A DNA stretch of 64,000 nt, taken from NCBI RefSeq assembly GCF_010645065.1, contig NZ_JAADZW010000004.1, forward strand, positions 62,001-126,000, in the 5' to 3' direction. Below the pieces are notes generated by a model. That model was given only the letters and a program-made list of their open reading frames with translations, did not search any database and was not told where the DNA came from. Origin of the DNA: Flavobacterium fluviatile. Lineage in GTDB: Bacteria; Bacteroidota; Bacteroidia; Flavobacteriales; Flavobacteriaceae. The position numbers and the translations under genes are program-made. Below, piece after piece: positions 16,828 to 25,622 of the stretch (its first letter is position 1; every line of letters begins with the position of its first letter).

Positions 16828-17825
16828 TGGAAGTTACTTTTACACATCACCAATCTGCTCATTGTGAAAACGGAGTAGCTTCGAACCTCTTAAAAAACAG
16901 TGGACTGCACATCAGCGAACCGATGGTTTTCGGAATTGGTTCGGGGCTTTTGTTTGTTTATCTACCTTTTTTAAAAGTCAATCATGCACCGGCCATCAGC
17001 TACAGAACTTTGCCGGGACAGATTTTCAATAAAGTTGCCAATCGGTTAAACTTAAAAATAAAAAGACAAAAATTTTCTTCTGTTGCCAATGCGAATAAAG
17101 CTTTAGAAGAAAATCTAAAAAATAATATCCCGACCGGATTACAAGTCGGCGTGTATCATTTGAGTTATTTTCCTGATGAATACCGCTTTCATTTCAACGC
17201 ACATAATTTAGTGGTGTATGGAAAAACCGAAACGGATTATTTAATCAGTGATCCGGTAATGGAAACGGTTACCACTTTGACGCATGAAGAAATGGACAAA
17301 GTACGTTTTGCAAAGGGTGCTTTTGCGCCAAGAGGCCAAATGTATTATCCGATTCAGATTCCGACTACTGTTGATTTCAAAAGTGCGATAATCAAAGGAA
17401 TTAAAAATACCTGTCGCGATATGCTCGCTCCGATGCCAATTGTTGGTGTTCGCGGGATCAAAATGGTTTCTCGCCGAATCCGAAAATGGCCTAAGAAACA
17501 TGGTGTCCGAAAAGCAAATCATTATCTGGCACAAATGGTGCGGATGCAGGAAGAAATTGGTACAGGAGGCGGTGGTTTTCGTTTTATTTATGCCGCTTTT
17601 TTACAGGAAGCATCGGTCATTTTAAATAATGAAGAATTGAAAAATCTTTCGAAAGAAATGACACAAATTGGGGATTCATGGCGTGATTTTGCTGTTGAAG
17701 CTTCCCGAATTTACAAAAACCGAAGTGCCAAAGAAGATGCCTACAACGCCATTGCCGATGAACTTTTAGACATCGCCAATCGTGAAGAAATCTTTTTCAA
17801 AAAACTAAAAAAAGCAATCAGCTAA
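16827..17825 (+). CDS. BtrH-like cysteine acyltransferase
   Basis: A 332-residue protein with the N-terminal fold of butirosin biosynthesis protein BtrH, a papain-like enzyme that moves an acyl group from an acyl carrier protein onto an acceptor. Likely catalytic residues are Cys13 in SAHCENGVASNLL, His126 in FNAHNLVVYG and Asp142 in LISDPV. The C-terminal half (DUF4872-like) contains a GTGGGGFRFIYAAFLQEA stretch and a long helical tail. Next to ACP, dar and ligase genes it is a strong candidate for esterifying the polyene acid with the dialkylresorcinol, though this is inference. Confidence 0.85.
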   Translation: MEVTFTHHQSAHCENGVASNLLKNSGLHISEPMVFGIGSGLLFVYLPFLKVNHAPAISYRTLPGQIFNKVANRLNLKIKRQKFSSVANANKALEENLKNNIPTGLQVGVYHLSYFPDEYRFHFNAHNLVVYGKTETDYLISDPVMETVTTLTHEEMDKVRFAKGAFAPRGQMYYPIQIPTTVDFKSAIIKGIKNTCRDMLAPMPIVGVRGIKMVSRRIRKWPKKHGVRKANHYLAQMVRMQEEIGTGGGGFRFIYAAFLQEASVILNNEELKNLSKEMTQIGDSWRDFAVEASRIYKNRSAKEDAYNAIADELLDIANREEIFFKKLKKAIS

Positions 17826-17832
17826 TTATATT

Positions 17833-18585
17833 TTGCAGCCCATCATAAAAATAGAATCCCTTTCGAAAAAGTACAAAGAAGCAGAAATGTTTTCTTTGAA
17901 CAACGTTTCGCTGGAGATCGACCAAGGACAGATTTTTGGTTTGCTGGGTCCAAACGGTGCCGGAAAAACAACTTTAATTTCTATGCTCTGCGGTTTGATT
18001 AAACCTACTTCGGGGCATTTTACAATTGATGGTTTAGACTATCAGCATCATGCTTCAAAAATTAAAAAAATTATTGGCGTTGTGCCTCAGGAATATGCTT
18101 TGTACCCAACATTGACTGCCAGGGAAAATCTGCAATATTTTGGAAGCATGTATGGTTTGAAAGGTGCTGATTTAAAAGACAAAGTAATTGAAGCTTTGGA
18201 TCTTTTGGGTTTATTAAAATTTGCCGATAAACAGGTTCAGACTTTTTCGGGCGGAATGAAACGTCGTGTGAATCTGATTGCCGGAATCCTGCACAACCCG
18301 AAAGTTTTGTTTTTGGATGAACCAACGGTTGGTGTTGACGTACATTCTAAAACTGCGATTATAGATTATTTAAAAGTGCTGAATCAAAACGGAACGACGA
18401 TTATTTATACCTCGCATCATTTGGCTGAAGCCGAAGATTTCTGTACGCAGATTGCCATTTTAGATCAGGGACAGATTTATGCGCAAGACACTCCTTCTGC
18501 ATTGATTGAAGCTACAAAAGAGGCCCGAAATCTCGAAGATGTTTTTATTTCATTAACCGGTAAAGCGTTGAGAGATGATATATAA
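17833..18585 (+). CDS. ABC transporter ATP-binding protein
   Basis: A 250-residue ABC ATPase with Walker A GPNGAGKTT (39-47), Q-loop VPQEYALYP, signature FSGGM (138-142), Walker B VLFLDEPT (158-165) and switch histidine in YTSHH. A TTG start is required because the only early ATG would remove the first strand of the fold. It overlaps the permease gene by 11 bp. It powers an ABC-2 exporter, probably for the pigment or its precursor. Confidence 0.93.
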   Translation: MQPIIKIESLSKKYKEAEMFSLNNVSLEIDQGQIFGLLGPNGAGKTTLISMLCGLIKPTSGHFTIDGLDYQHHASKIKKIIGVVPQEYALYPTLTARENLQYFGSMYGLKGADLKDKVIEALDLLGLLKFADKQVQTFSGGMKRRVNLIAGILHNPKVLFLDEPTVGVDVHSKTAIIDYLKVLNQNGTTIIYTSHHLAEAEDFCTQIAILDQGQIYAQDTPSALIEATKEARNLEDVFISLTGKALRDDI

Positions 18586-19858
18586 AATCTGGATGTCGGT
18601 AGTAAAAGAATTTCTTTTGTTGAAAAGAGATTTAGGCGGACTCATTATTTTATTTGTCATGCCTCTGGTTTTAGTCATTGCTGTAACCATAATTCAGGAC
18701 AGTACTTTTAAAACCGTAACCAATTCTAAACTTCAGATTCTTTTGGTCGATAAAGACAAAGGATCTGTTTCGAAAACCGTTTTCGAAAATTTAGAAAAAA
18801 GCAACTATTTTACCGTTGTAACACAAATTGACGATAAACCGGTTACCGAAGAAATTGCCAAAGAAAATGTGTACAAAGGAAAATTCCAACTGGCGATTGT
18901 AATTCCGGAAAATCTAAGTTCTGATTTACAAGTGAAAGTCGAGCAGAATGTAGAAAAAATTGTCAGCAATTTAGGTTTGACTGAAAGCACTGCAACTGCT
19001 GAACCTCAACGTATTATTAAAGAAAAAGAAGTCAAACTGTATTTTGATCCGGCGGTTCAGATGAGTTTCAAAAATGCGGTTATGAGCTCGATTGACAAAA
19101 TGATTTCGCAGATTGAAACCAAATCGATTTATGCTACTTTTCAAAAACAATTAGGAGAAGAAACGATCAATTTTGAGCAAAAAAATTTTATTACTTTCAA
19201 AGAAATAATTCCGAGAATCAATAATAAAGAAGTGCTTCCGAATTCGGTGCAGCACAACGTTCCGGCGTGGACACTTTTTGCGATCTTTTTTATCGTGATT
19301 CCGCTTTCCATAAATATTGTAAAAGAAAAAACACAGGGAACTTTTGTACGGTTAAGAACCAATCCGGTTTCTAATCTGGTTGTCATTATTGGAAAAACCA
19401 TCACCTACTCGATCATTTGTATGATTCAGTTTTATATGATGGTTGCCGTTGCTGTTTTCTTATTTCCCTCAATCGGATTGCCTTCCTTAAATATCGAAGG
19501 TCATTTTTTATTGACAAGCGTTGTGGCATTATTTTCAGGTTTTGCAGCAATCGGCTTCGGAATTTTATTGGGAACTGTCGCAAGCACTCAGGAACAATCT
19601 GCTCCGTTTGGTGCAACAAGTGTGATTATTTTGGCAGCCATTGGAGGCGTTTGGGTTCCTGTTTTTGCTATGCCGAAAATCATGCAGTATATCGCAAAAT
19701 CTTCTCCTATGAACTGGGGACTGGAAGCGTTTTATGATGTTTTATTACGCAACAGTTCTTTCGTCTCAATCATTCCAAAAATAAGTTTGTTATTTTTGTT
19801 CTTTATAATCACAACCGCCATCGCTTTATTTTATGACAAAAAGAAAAGAACAGTATAA
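18575..19858 (+). CDS. ABC-2 type transporter permease
   Basis: A 427-residue permease with one N-terminal membrane helix (LIILFVMPLVLVIAVTII), a large periplasmic domain of about 190 residues, and five C-terminal helices from about residue 225, including VRLRTNPVSNLVVIIGKT, the usual ABC-2 signature zone. It partners the ATPase just upstream; the genes overlap by 11 bp. The next gene, a thioesterase, overlaps its end by 26 bp, which supports a single operon. Confidence 0.9.
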   Translation: MIYKIWMSVVKEFLLLKRDLGGLIILFVMPLVLVIAVTIIQDSTFKTVTNSKLQILLVDKDKGSVSKTVFENLEKSNYFTVVTQIDDKPVTEEIAKENVYKGKFQLAIVIPENLSSDLQVKVEQNVEKIVSNLGLTESTATAEPQRIIKEKEVKLYFDPAVQMSFKNAVMSSIDKMISQIETKSIYATFQKQLGEETINFEQKNFITFKEIIPRINNKEVLPNSVQHNVPAWTLFAIFFIVIPLSINIVKEKTQGTFVRLRTNPVSNLVVIIGKTITYSIICMIQFYMMVAVAVFLFPSIGLPSLNIEGHFLLTSVVALFSGFAAIGFGILLGTVASTQEQSAPFGATSVIILAAIGGVWVPVFAMPKIMQYIAKSSPMNWGLEAFYDVLLRNSSFVSIIPKISLLFLFFIITTAIALFYDKKKRTV

Positions 19859-20282
19859 CGAAGCCACAGACCTGACCGTTTCTCACGAGATCAGAATTCG
19901 TTTTAACGAAACTGATCCGCTTGGAATTGTTTGGCACGGCAATTATATCACGTATTTCGAAGATGGGCGAGAAGCATTTGGGCGTCAGCACGGACTTACT
20001 TATTTAGATATTGCAGCAACAGGTTATACAACCCCAATAGTAAAATCAACCTGCGAACATAAATTGTCTTTGCGTTACGGAGATGTGGTTACCATTGAAA
20101 CAACAGTTGTAGAAACACCAGCCGCAAAAATGATTTACCGTTTTAAAATTATTGATGCTAAAGGAGAAATAGCCTGCACTGGCGAAACGACTCAGGTTTT
20201 TTTGGATAAAGAAGGAAACTTGATGCTGACCAATCCTCCTTTTTATGAGGAATGGAAAAGGAAGGTTGGGTTGTTGAAGTAA
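19833..20282 (+). CDS. Acyl-CoA/ACP thioesterase (4HBT hotdog)
   Basis: A 149-residue 4-hydroxybenzoyl-CoA-type thioesterase. The motif RFNETDPLGIVWHGNYITYFEDGRE holds the catalytic Asp28 and the family His35. It would release acyl chains from ACP or CoA or proofread wrongly loaded carriers; aryl polyene clusters carry a comparable enzyme. Translation is coupled to the ABC permease by a 26-bp overlap. It could equally be a housekeeping YbgC-type enzyme recruited to the cluster. Confidence 0.9.
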   Translation: MTKRKEQYNEATDLTVSHEIRIRFNETDPLGIVWHGNYITYFEDGREAFGRQHGLTYLDIAATGYTTPIVKSTCEHKLSLRYGDVVTIETTVVETPAAKMIYRFKIIDAKGEIACTGETTQVFLDKEGNLMLTNPPFYEEWKRKVGLLK

Positions 20283-20283
20283 A

Positions 20284-20432
20284 ACACGGATTGCACAAAT
20301 TTTCACTAATTAAAATAATAAAAATCTGTGCAAATCTACTTTAATCTGCAAAATCTGCGTGAAACCTTTTTTTCAGATAACCCTTTAAAATAACATACCT
20401 ACAAGGTTTTGGAAACCTTGCAGGAGAAATCG
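20284..20432. repeat. Flavobacterial intergenic repeat
   Basis: Contains CACGGATTGCACAAATTTTCAC..., AATCTGTGCAAATC and ATCTGCGTGAAACC, followed by the hairpin CAAGGTTTTGGAAACCTTG at 20402-20420. Similar text recurs at 26394-26486 and 31048-31098. Typical of interspersed non-coding repeats in this genus. Confidence 0.6.
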
Positions 20433-20441
20433 AAATTTAAA

Positions 20442-21581
20442 ATGTTAAGAGAAATATACATTACAGAAACGAATTGTATCACCCCTTTAGGTTTTGATGT
20501 CGAATCTAATATCGAAGCGATTCTTCGTGGCGATTCGGGAATTCAGCTGCATAACGATATTTCCTTAATGCCCAATTCATTTTATGCTTCGATTATCAGC
20601 GATGAAAAAATAAACAGTTCTTTTTCAAAAATCAGCACTGAAACAAAATATTCCCGTTTAGAAAAAATGATGATTCTGGCTTTGGAGCCTATTATCAAAA
20701 ATTCAAAAGTCGAATTAAATTCAAAAACCGCTTTTATACTTTCTACCACAAAAGGAAATATAACAGCTTTAGCACATGATTCTGAAGAAAGTTTTAACAA
20801 CGCGCATTTAGATGTTTTGGCAAAAAACGTTTCTGCTTTCTTCGGATTTCAAACTCAGCCAATTGTAGTTTCGAATGCCTGCGTTTCCGGAATTTTGGCT
20901 GTTTCAGTTGCCAAAAGAATGATTCAATCTGAATTGTATGACAATGTTTTTGTGGTGGCTGGCGACGAAGTATCACAATTTGTTTTGTCCGGTTTTAATG
21001 CTTTCCAAGCGATGAGCGAACTGCCTTGCAAACCATATTCTAAAAACAGAACCGGTGTAAGTTTGGGTGAAGCAACAGCAGCCGTTTTAGTTTCGGCGGA
21101 AGCCAAAAACGCGAAAATAAAAGTGATTGGAGACAGTTCGATAAACGATGCGAATCATATTTCAGGCCCTTCAAGAACAGGCGAAGGTTTGTTCAGAAGT
21201 ATTCAGAATGCTTTGAAAGAAGCTCAAATTGAAGCCAACAAATTAGATTATATTTCAGCACACGGAACCGCAACGCCTTATAACGACGAAATGGAAGCGA
21301 TTGCTTTAAATCGTTTGGATTTGCAAAACGTTCCCGTTAATAGTTTAAAAGGATTTTACGGTCACACCTTAGGCGCTTCTGGATTATTGGAAACGGTAAT
21401 TGCGATTGAATCTGCCAACAGAAATATACTTTTTGAATCAAAAGGTTTTGATGAAATCGGCGTAAGCGAATCTATCAATGTGATTGAAAAAAATGAAGAG
21501 GCAAATATTGAGATTTTCTTAAAAACGGCTTCTGGATTTGGAGGTTGTAATACGGCTGTGGTTTTTGAGAAAGTAAAGTAG
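20442..21581 (+). CDS. Beta-ketoacyl-ACP synthase
   Basis: A 379-residue FabF-like synthase with complete active site: Cys147 in VSNACVSG, His274 in SAHGTATPYND, and Lys303/His308 in SLKGFYGHTLGASG. The frame is open to a TTG at 20409, but that part lies in a palindromic repeat, so ATG 20442 (MLREIYITET) is preferred. The N-terminus is shortened relative to FabF. It would act in polyene or alkyl chain elongation and may pair with one of the cysteine-less ketosynthase-like proteins downstream. Confidence 0.9.
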   Translation: MLREIYITETNCITPLGFDVESNIEAILRGDSGIQLHNDISLMPNSFYASIISDEKINSSFSKISTETKYSRLEKMMILALEPIIKNSKVELNSKTAFILSTTKGNITALAHDSEESFNNAHLDVLAKNVSAFFGFQTQPIVVSNACVSGILAVSVAKRMIQSELYDNVFVVAGDEVSQFVLSGFNAFQAMSELPCKPYSKNRTGVSLGEATAAVLVSAEAKNAKIKVIGDSSINDANHISGPSRTGEGLFRSIQNALKEAQIEANKLDYISAHGTATPYNDEMEAIALNRLDLQNVPVNSLKGFYGHTLGASGLLETVIAIESANRNILFESKGFDEIGVSESINVIEKNEEANIEIFLKTASGFGGCNTAVVFEKVK

Positions 21582-21594
21582 ACGATAATAAAAA

Positions 21595-21780
21595 CTATTT
21601 ATTAAAGAATGCTGAACCATTCAATTCTCTTTCTTTCAAAATAGTATGAACAATTTTTATAATTTTTATTTTTGAAACATGTTGATTTTCCAAAGCCATT
21701 GTAGAATAAGTGCTTTCCACAAGAACTTTTGATAAAAAGCTTTTTTGCTTTAATTGCGGATATTTTTCATAGAATTTCAT
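21595..21780 (-). CDS. Small hypothetical protein, 61 aa
   Basis: A short minus-strand frame opposite to its neighbours. With ATG at 21780 it gives MKFYEKYPQLKQKSFLSKVL and continues as VESTYSTMALENQHVSKIKIIKIVHTILKERE; an upstream TTG at 21846 would lengthen it to 83 residues. The segment STYSTMALENQHVS is reminiscent of the inhibitory helix region of Fic-type proteins, but this is weak. It sits beside an immunity-type gene, so it may be debris of a toxin system. Confidence 0.4.
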   Translation of the reverse strand: MKFYEKYPQLKQKSFLSKVLVESTYSTMALENQHVSKIKIIKIVHTILKERELNGSAFFNK

Positions 21781-21846
21781 ATGGTCCAAATCTATAAATT
21801 TAATTCCAACTTGTAAGGAAAATTTACAAGTACAATTTTTAAACAA

Positions 21847-22323
21847 ATGAATCTAGACGAATCTCTTTTTAAAAAAGCTTTAAAATTTCAAAATTTTGAT
21901 AATGAAGTAGTCAAAGTAACTGATAAAACAATTGAGTTTTTAAAAAGTATTAATTTATCGTCTGAAGTAATAGAGTTTTTCAAAACGTTTTCTTTTAGAG
22001 AAGAAATTGAATTCGGAAATATTTATTTCAATTGCGTTAATAGAATTAGAACAGAAAATCTCGAAGAAGAAAATAAAGACATTTATAAAAACAATTTGTT
22101 GATTATTGGTTCTGGTCTTAATGGTGATCCAATTGTTTTAAATACAGAAACAGGAAATGTCGGATATATTTTTCATGATATTCTTTGGGAAAATGACAAG
22201 ATTGAAAATTTAGACAAAATTTATATTGACTTAAAAATAAGTATTGGAACTTTTTTTTACAAATCAGTTACTGAAGAAAATTTTCCTATTGACGCTTATG
22301 AAGCAGAAGATTATATAAAATAA
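21847..22323 (+). CDS. SMI1/KNR4 (SUKH)-like immunity protein
   Basis: A 158-residue acidic protein. The core NNLLIIGSGLNGDPIVLNTETGNVGYIFHDILWE is the typical strand-turn-strand of SUKH-type proteins, which protect cells against contact-dependent or polymorphic toxins. There is no toxin gene beside it in this window. It is inserted 3 bp upstream of a ketosynthase-like gene, has no obvious part in pigment formation, and is likely an acquired orphan. Confidence 0.7.
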   Translation: MNLDESLFKKALKFQNFDNEVVKVTDKTIEFLKSINLSSEVIEFFKTFSFREEIEFGNIYFNCVNRIRTENLEEENKDIYKNNLLIIGSGLNGDPIVLNTETGNVGYIFHDILWENDKIENLDKIYIDLKISIGTFFYKSVTEENFPIDAYEAEDYIK

Positions 22324-22325
22324 AA

Positions 22326-22943
22326 ATGACTCAAAACAAACCCAACATACAATCCTACATCAAAATCGAAAACAACGAAATTGTTCTCAACGGAACTTCT
22401 GCATTCAAAACAGAACCCACCGATTTTGCAGATTTCGCCAAACAAGCGTATCGAAATTTTGAAATGCAGTATCCAAAGTTTTTCAAAATGGATGCTTTAA
22501 GCAAACTGGCTTTTTTAGGATCAGAATTGCTTTTGAGTCCGATAACCTCAACTGAAGACGAAAATAATATTGCTTTGGTTTTGGCGAATAAATCATCAAG
22601 TTTGGATACCGATGTAAAATATCAGGAATCAATTTCAGACAAAGAAAATTATTTTCCGAGTCCGGCGGTTTTTGTTTATACGCTGCCCAATATTTGCCTG
22701 GGCGAAATAAGTATCCGCCACCAGCTGAAAAGTGAGAATTCTTTCTTTATATTTGATGCCTTTAACGGCGAATTTTTATCGAATTATTCGAACATTTTAC
22801 TGAATACAAATAAAGCAGATTTGGTTCTTTGCGGCTGGACAGAATTTTTTAATGACAATTACAAAGCGTTTCTTTGCATCATAAGTGCCGCAGAAAACGA
22901 AAATTACAAAAACGAAAATATCAATACATTATACCATAAATAA
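22326..22943 (+). CDS. Ketosynthase-like N-terminal domain protein (Ketoacyl-synt_2 type)
   Basis: A 205-residue protein resembling the stand-alone beta-ketoacyl synthase-like N-terminal domain found in aryl polyene clusters. FPSPAVFVYTLPNICLGEISIRHQ and the following FFIFDAFNGEFLSNY preserve the dimer-core strands, but no active-site cysteine/histidine set is present. It is about half the length of a full synthase. It probably serves as a partner or scaffold for an active ketosynthase. The ACP gene starts 2 bp downstream. Confidence 0.8.
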   Translation: MTQNKPNIQSYIKIENNEIVLNGTSAFKTEPTDFADFAKQAYRNFEMQYPKFFKMDALSKLAFLGSELLLSPITSTEDENNIALVLANKSSSLDTDVKYQESISDKENYFPSPAVFVYTLPNICLGEISIRHQLKSENSFFIFDAFNGEFLSNYSNILLNTNKADLVLCGWTEFFNDNYKAFLCIISAAENENYKNENINTLYHK

Positions 22944-22945
22944 TC

Positions 22946-23203
22946 ATGGAAGCATTAAAAGAAGAATTAAAAAATAAAATCATTACAACCTTAAACCTTG
23001 AAGATATCGCTGTAGAAGATATTGCTGATAACGATCCCTTGTTCGGAGACGGTTTAGGTTTAGACTCGATTGATGCACTTGAACTGATCGTGATTTTAGA
23101 TAAAGATTACGGAATTAAATTAGTGGATCCGAAAGAAGGAAAATCTATTTTTCAGTCCATCGAAACGATGGCGTCGTATATAAGTGCCAATAGAACAAAG
23201 TAA
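22946..23203 (+). CDS. Acyl carrier protein
   Basis: An 85-residue ACP, with attachment serine Ser41 in GLGLDSIDALELIVILD. Acidic and helical. It is distinct from the ACP at 11195, consistent with two carriers for two chains (polyene and alkyl), as in aryl polyene loci. It follows the ketosynthase-like protein by 2 bp. Confidence 0.94.
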   Translation: MEALKEELKNKIITTLNLEDIAVEDIADNDPLFGDGLGLDSIDALELIVILDKDYGIKLVDPKEGKSIFQSIETMASYISANRTK

Positions 23204-23234
23204 TTTTCATAAACTTTGTCAAGAGTTGCTATTT

Positions 23235-23336
23235 AAAAAAAGCTTAAAAAACTTTGCGACTCTGCGACTTAGCGAGATTAAGCTTTTTTCCTAGCAGCGA
23301 GAAATTTGCTCGCAAAGACGCAAAGGCGCAAAGTTT
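23235..23336. repeat. Nested palindromic intergenic repeat
   Basis: AAAAAAGCTTAA (23235-23246) pairs with TTAAGCTTTTTT (23278-23289). AACTTTGCGACTCTGCGAC near 23250 pairs imperfectly with CGCAAAGACGCAAAGGCGCA before 23336. This second motif is a familiar flavobacterial interspersed palindrome. Confidence 0.7.
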
Positions 23337-23361
23337 AATCAAATCATAAATCTAAAATTAG

Positions 23362-24558
23362 ATGAAAGGTGTTGCAATAACGGGCATGGGAATTATTTCT
23401 TCGATTGGAAATTCAGTCGAAGAAAATTATATTTCCCTGATCGAAAATAAAATTGGTATTTCCCGTATTGAAAATATCCCAACGGTTCATGCCGATGTGA
23501 TCAAAGTGGGTGAAATCAAAAAGACCAATGAAGAACTCGTTGCCGAATTGCAGCTTCCTGAAAATAATAATTTTTCGAGAACCGCTATGATTGGCACTTT
23601 AGCAGCAAAACAAGCTGTTGAAAATGCCGGCATTACATCAATCAACGAATTCAGGACCGGACTGATTTCGGCTACCAGCGTGGGCGGAATGGACATGACC
23701 GAAAGACATTATTACGATTATTTCGAAAAACCGGAATTGGTAAAATACATCACCTGTCATGATGGAGGCGATGTTGCTGAAAAAATTGCCGAAGAGCTCG
23801 GTTTGAAAGGAATGGTAACAACCATTAGTACGGCTTGTTCTTCTGCAGCAAATTCGATTATGCTGGGTGCGAGATTAATCAAAACCGGGAAATTAGATCG
23901 TGTTATTGTGGGCGGTGCTGATGCCTTGGCAAAATTCACCATTAACGGATTTAAAACCCTGATGATTTTATCTGACGATTACAACAAACCTTTTGACAAT
24001 ACCCGAAAAGGATTAAATCTTGGAGAAGCTGCGGCTTTTTTGGTTTTAGAATCGGATGAAATTGTAGCCAAGCAAAATAAAAAAGTATTGGCAAGAGTTT
24101 CGGGTTACGGAAATGCCAATGACGCTTTTCACCAGACTGCTTCTTCAGAAAATGGAGAGGGTGCTTATCTGGCAATGAAAAAAGCATTTGAAGTTTCAGG
24201 TTTGAAACCTTCTCAAATTGACTACATCAACGTACACGGAACAGCAACGCCGAACAACGATTTATCTGAAGGAAGAGCTTTGCTGCGAATTTATGAAAAC
24301 GAAAAAGTTCCTGATTTCAGTTCTACAAAACCTTATACAGGACACACTTTAGCGGCTGCGGCGGCGATTGAAGCAGTTTATTCCGTTTTGGCCATTCAGA
24401 ATAATGTGGTTTATCCGAACTTAAATTTTGAAATTCCGATGGAAGAATTTGATTTGACTCCGCAGACTACTTTAAAAAATAAAACTATCGAACACGTTTT
24501 GTCCAACTCTTTTGGTTTTGGAGGAAATTGTTCAACCCTTATATTTTCAAAAAGCTAA
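23362..24558 (+). CDS. Beta-ketoacyl-ACP synthase (FabF-like)
   Basis: A 398-residue synthase with Cys159 in ISTACSSAANS, His292 in NVHGTATPNND, and Lys323/His328 in STKPYTGHTLAAAA, all in family positions. Its stop overlaps the start of a cysteine-less homologue (TAATG), the arrangement of a ketosynthase and its chain-length factor in type II polyketide systems. It is the best candidate for the main polyene elongating KS. Confidence 0.92.
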   Translation: MKGVAITGMGIISSIGNSVEENYISLIENKIGISRIENIPTVHADVIKVGEIKKTNEELVAELQLPENNNFSRTAMIGTLAAKQAVENAGITSINEFRTGLISATSVGGMDMTERHYYDYFEKPELVKYITCHDGGDVAEKIAEELGLKGMVTTISTACSSAANSIMLGARLIKTGKLDRVIVGGADALAKFTINGFKTLMILSDDYNKPFDNTRKGLNLGEAAAFLVLESDEIVAKQNKKVLARVSGYGNANDAFHQTASSENGEGAYLAMKKAFEVSGLKPSQIDYINVHGTATPNNDLSEGRALLRIYENEKVPDFSSTKPYTGHTLAAAAAIEAVYSVLAIQNNVVYPNLNFEIPMEEFDLTPQTTLKNKTIEHVLSNSFGFGGNCSTLIFSKS

Positions 24559-25622
24559 TGAGTAAAAAAACATATATAAATGGAGTAGGCTGTATTTCGA
24601 CTCAAAAAACATTTGATACTGTTTTTTTGGAAGAAGCTGTTGTAAATCATAATGAAAATGTACTGGCAATTGTTCCGCCGGCATACAAAGAATATATTTC
24701 GCCAGCCGCCAGCCGACGTATGGCAAAAGGCGTAAAAAACGGAATCGTTGCTTCGGCTTTGGCGATGAAAGATGCGAATGTTGAAAATGTCGATGCGATT
24801 ATCACCGGAACGGGTTTAGGTTGTATCGAAGATTCTGAAAAATTCCTGAAAAGCATTTTAGATAATAACGAAGAATTTTTAACACCAACTTCTTTCATTC
24901 AATCCACACACAATACAGTTGGTGCACAGATTGCACTTTTACAGCAATGCAAAGGCTATAATTTTACGTATGTCAACGGAGCGGTTTCTTTTGAATCGGC
25001 TCTTTTGGATGCTAAAATGCAGATTGAAGAAAACGAAGCTAATTCAATTTTAGTGGGCGGTGTTGATGAAAATGGCGATTATACGACTTCGCTTTTTAAA
25101 CTTGCCGGAAGAATCAAAAAAGAAAACGATCTTCCGTCAAATGTTTTGAACGCAAATTCAACTGGAGTTGTTTATGGCGAAGGTGCCAGTTTTTTTGTTT
25201 TAGAAAATGAAAAAAAGGATTCGACGTATGCCGAAATTTTAGATGTTGAAATAAAAAATTCACTTGAAGAAAATGAAGTTGAAGAAGCCCTAATTTTATT
25301 TTTAAAATCTAACCATTTAGAAATTACTGACCTTGACGCCGTTGTTTTAGGTTTTGACGGAAACTCAGATTCTGATTCTTATTATCGAAATCTTTCTGAA
25401 AATGCTTTCGTAAAAACACCTCAACTGTATTACAAACATTTGAGCGGCGCGTACGATACGGCTTCGGCTTTTGCTTTATGGATGGCATCTAAAATTTTAA
25501 AAACACAGGAAATTCCTGAAATTATAAAAGTGAATTCGGTTGTAAAACCAACTTATAATACCATTTTATTATACAATCAATTAAACGGGAAAAACCATAG
25601 TTTTACGCTGCTGTCAAAATGA
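24558..25622 (+). CDS. Ketosynthase chain-length-factor-like protein (no active-site Cys)
   Basis: A 354-residue KAS fold in which the nucleophile is lost: the sequence around residue 141 reads YVNGAVSFESA where active enzymes have ACASG. The first histidine motif is also gone (LGFDGNSDSDS), while His294 in YKHLSGAYDTASAF remains. ATG 24558 overlaps the stop of the active KS upstream; the frame extends to 24528 only with a non-ATG codon. It probably forms a heterodimer with that KS and sets chain length. Confidence 0.87.
   Translation: MSKKTYINGVGCISTQKTFDTVFLEEAVVNHNENVLAIVPPAYKEYISPAASRRMAKGVKNGIVASALAMKDANVENVDAIITGTGLGCIEDSEKFLKSILDNNEEFLTPTSFIQSTHNTVGAQIALLQQCKGYNFTYVNGAVSFESALLDAKMQIEENEANSILVGGVDENGDYTTSLFKLAGRIKKENDLPSNVLNANSTGVVYGEGASFFVLENEKKDSTYAEILDVEIKNSLEENEVEEALILFLKSNHLEITDLDAVVLGFDGNSDSDSYYRNLSENAFVKTPQLYYKHLSGAYDTASAFALWMASKILKTQEIPEIIKVNSVVKPTYNTILLYNQLNGKNHSFTLLSK

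Noticed and set aside
20409..20441. Upstream TTG start for the ketosynthase
   Set aside because: The extension lies in a palindromic intergenic repeat, and homologues start near MLREIYITE.
24528..24557. Upstream extension of the cysteine-less ketosynthase
   Set aside because: It would overlap the end of the active ketosynthase by 30 bp; the TAATG start at 24558 is far more usual.
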